From NCBI RefSeq assembly GCF_030867145.1, contig NC_134443.1, forward strand, positions 3,720,001 to 3,784,000: a stretch of DNA of 64,000 nt. The letters are read 5' to 3'. This DNA comes from Opisthocomus hoazin. Lineage: Eukaryota; Chordata; Aves; Opisthocomiformes; Opisthocomidae. The notes beneath the pieces are model-generated. The model did no database searches. It had not been told where the DNA came from and was given only the letters and a program-made list of their open reading frames with translations. The position numbers were made by a program, and so were the translations under genes. Positions 61,401 through 64,000 of this stretch are shown here, piece by piece. The stretch's first letter is position 1. Every line of letters begins with the position of its first letter.

Positions 61401-63325
61401 CTCAGATTTTGGCATGATCTGCAACGCTGAGGCCAAAGGTGTTTTCTATGAGTGTGGTGGCTTGGTCTGCTGGCCAGAGGAGAAATCCCCAGCAGACTGT
61501 GGTGTTGCTGCTGAAGCACGAGTTGAGCACCTCTGAAGTCTGGGTACCTTTCCTTCTCTGGAAGGAGGTGGAGGGAAGCACTCTACTTGCCCAGGATTCC
61601 CTGCTTGGGAGGTCTCGTGCATGCTAGATGCTGCCTCTTCTCCCTCTGCCTGACATTCTCGTCTCTCCAGGGGTGTTGGAATTGCCGGAGTAACTGGAAA
61701 CATCTACATCTGGGTAGTCACCCTGGTGCTGGCACAGCCAGGCACTTAGCCAGATGGAGGAATCTGCATTAAAGCTAACATTCTTGTTTGTTTTCACTAG
61801 GTTGGTTTTAACCTAGTTTTACGCCAATTCAGGGTGTCGCAGGACCATTCAAGTCCTTGCAGGAGCGGAGCAGTGAGAGAGAGGAAGTGGTGCAGGATGT
61901 GAACAGGCATCCAAGGTGCCTTTGCTGGTGGCAGTGCTAGTGTGGTGGTCCTGGATCTTGGTGGGCTCTGCTTATGTGCTGCTAGGCTTGTTCTCCTGGA
62001 TCCCGTGTGTTTGCTGTGTTAGAGCTGCTGCAGAGCACGATCTCCTTGTGCAGGTACCTTCTAAGCAGTGCTCTGCTCCCTGTGCTGGCTTTTGGCGTGG
62101 TACCCTCCAAGGCCCAGCCTTGTCTCCATCTGAACTGCTCTCCAGGCTCCTTTTACAGCCCAGGCAATAACTTGGTCATGCAGGTCATCTGATGCTGTGT
62201 CTGCACAGATTGAATTGCCTCCTCATTGCTCGTTCTTCAGTGACTCCATGGGTCCTTGAAGGTGATGCCAGTGCTATAACACCCACGTAATCAGGTGTAT
62301 CTGATCCTCTTCCTCTGAATTACTGGGTCAGCTCAGCTTGAACCATCTGGTCCAGTTTTCTCTCCTCTTGGCCAGGCCTGCAGCCATGAAGTGATGGAGC
62401 AGCAGAGCCTTCATTGTACATGAAGGTATGATGGTAGGGTGTAAGTGATCTCTTTGGTGCCTGGGCTCCTCTGTCTGCCTGGTGAGGCTCTCCATCCCTC
62501 TCTGAAAGAGCTCCTGCTTTCACCCAGGGCTGTCTCTGCACCTCTGCCACTGTTGCAGGCAGCCCTGGGCTGTGTGGTTGCTGTGGCAGAGGGGGGCTCT
62601 GCTGGCTGGGGGAAAGGAGAGGACCCAGGCAGGAGTTGGATGCAGTAATGCTGTGGGGTGTGTTTGGGCAGCCCTGATGCCAGAAGCACTAAGCCAGACG
62701 AGGCTGCTTTAAAAAAGCAGTCAATAACAGCGGAAGGAGGCAGAGAAGCAGAGATGTGTGATGAGGGCTGGGTGGGAATGTGCTCAACCATTCCAGTCAC
62801 CTGCCTGATGTCATGCTCTGCTGTAGTATGGTCTGAGGGTACAGGGACTGGTGTGCGCACAGGCAGGCGTTAGATGCTGCAGCTCCTGCTGCTTGGGCAT
62901 TGTGGAGGCTCCCCAGTGTCACAGGGACGTGCTGGAGGACAGCAGTGCTTGCTGTGGAGCCAGACAACAGCATCTTTCCAGGTGACCCGAGTTTGCCTGT
63001 GGCTGTGGAGCAACAGAGCTGCAAGCTTCCCCTTGTTGCTGCAGGGTCCTGCTCAGGAGGATGTGGCTGTTCCTCAGGTGATGCTTTGGGCAGTGCTCCA
63101 TCTGCAGGTGCTCTTCCTCAGCTTACAGTGCTTCAGATGGTGTATTTACTGGCAAGCCCAATGTGGAGCATTAGCTTTTCCAGACCACTGCTTTTGCTGC
63201 TGCTTTCAGGCCATCATTTCCAGGCAAGTTTTGATGCTTCTGGTCCGAGTGACCAGTGGTGCAGAGAGCAGCAGGGTTCCTGGGCCGCCTGCTGTGCAGG
63301 TGCTGCACAGGAGGCAAGTTCATTT
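58451..63325 (+). other. Putative first intron, no further exon seen
   Basis: Composition turns G/T-rich on the + strand (row 61921-61980 has 46 G or T out of 60), as is usual for transcribed strands of vertebrate introns. Acceptor-like pyrimidine tracts ending in AG occur near 61679 and 61800, but the phase-1 continuation meets a stop within about 8 codons in each case. I therefore call no second exon. Confidence 0.55.
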
Positions 63326-63762
63326 CACAGAATCACAGAATAGTAGGGGCTGGAAGGGACCTCTGTGGGTCATCTAGTCCAACCCTCCTGCTGAAGCAGG
63401 GTCACCCAGAGCAGGCTGCACAGGACCTTGTCCAGGCAGGTCTTGAATGTCTCCAGAGAAGGAGACTCCACAACCTCCCTGGGCAGCCTGTTCCAGGGCT
63501 CCGTCACCCTCAGAGGGAAGAAGTTCTTACTCATGTTCAGACAGAACTTCCTGTGCCTCAGTTTGTGCCCATTGCCCCTTGTCCTGTCACTGGGCACCAC
63601 TGAAAAGAGCTTGGCCCCATCCTCCTGACACCCACCCTGCAGATATTTGTAAGCATTTATCAGGTCCCCTCGCAGCCTTCTCTTCTTCAGGCTGAACAAG
63701 CCCAGCTCCCTCAGCCTCTCCTCGTAGGGGAGATGTTCCAGTCCCCTCATCCTTGTAGCCCT
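63326..63762 (-). mobile_element. CR1 LINE, 5'-truncated young copy E
   Basis: Two CACAGAAT octamers open the element on the left. The antisense 3' UTR and about the last 115 codons of ORF2 follow, with minus-strand landmarks [39 protein letters not shown] and [14 protein letters not shown]. The ORF2 stop codon position is altered (the minus frame runs on past CSLL into WVTLLQQEG), so this copy has lost the normal terminator. It belongs to the C/D subgroup and lies inside the putative first intron, antisense to the gene. Confidence 0.97.
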
Positions 63763-64000
63763 GTTTCCTCAGTCTGGAGACAAGCGCAGGGCTGACTGTG
63801 GCAGAAGACAGGGCTTGTTGGGACCCCATTGCCCCATGCACCCTGGGGACCTGTTTTCCAGAGGTGGGATATGTTTGGTGTCTGTGCCAGCACCGTGCCC
63901 AGGGCAGCAACTCCTCATGCTCCTTTCTGCTGCTCTTCGGCTTTTGCTCTGTTCTCCTCCCAGGCTGATGTGCAGTGAAGCCGTGGGGAGATGGGCCCAG
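63763..64000 (+). other. Putative intron sequence at the window edge
   Basis: No exon was recognised. A pyrimidine tract with CAG near 63945-63964 would give an immediate TGA in phase 1, so it is not a usable acceptor for the exon at 57863. Confidence 0.5.

Noticed and set aside
61780-61815. Possible second exon after a pyrimidine-rich acceptor ending at 61800
   Set aside because: In phase 1 the continuation reaches TAA within three codons. A similar candidate near 61679 also stops within about eight codons.

Overview
This window looks like a bird nuclear genome. The main evidence is five well-preserved CR1 LINE copies. They end in tandem ATTCTGTG octamers, or the reverse complement CACAGAAT, and carry the avian 3' tail that reads GGTTGGAAGGGACC on the antisense strand. 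Many older CR1 remnants, scattered microsatellites and one sharp CpG island fit the same picture. There is no operon structure, no rRNA or tRNA gene that I recognise, no CRISPR array and no sign of a bacterial or phage origin.

Layout. From 1 to about 56.7 kb I find no exon that I can defend. The open frames there are short, lack recognisable domains, or are CR1 ORF2 fragments running into chance-open flanks. Five young CR1 copies lie at 10477-11173 (+), 21306-21559 (-), 24381-25002 (+), 56729-56899 (-) and 63326-63762 (-). Decayed CR1/L2-type relics lie near 3.2, 12.5, 19.6, 27.2, 29.2-31.4, 34.4, 40.1-40.9, 44.3-44.9, 46.9-47.8, 49.7-50.2, 52.6 and 53.4-54.2 kb. Simple repeats include a pure (GGAGA)n tract of about 178 bp at 45533-45710, an A30 run at 4437 and a (TAAA)n run at 7819. 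One unclassified element of 96 bp occurs twice in direct orientation, at 39078-39173 and 43294-43389, with a 32-bp identical core.

The only convincing gene start is on the + strand at the right end. A CpG island (about 57130-58450) contains a TATA-like TATTTAA at 57742. About 120 bp downstream is an ATG at 57863 that opens a signal peptide, and a consensus GTGAGT donor follows at 57933. The rest of the window, to 64000, would be first intron. The protein should be secreted or a type I membrane protein, but 23 codons are too few to name it. The intron is visibly G/T-rich on the + strand, while sampled upstream sequence is C/A-rich, which fits rightward transcription starting at the island.

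I did not find a new multi-gene system. The points that most merit follow-up are the identity of the gene at 57863, the duplicated 96-bp element, the strand-composition switch at the island, and a small CR1 subfamily split visible among the young copies.
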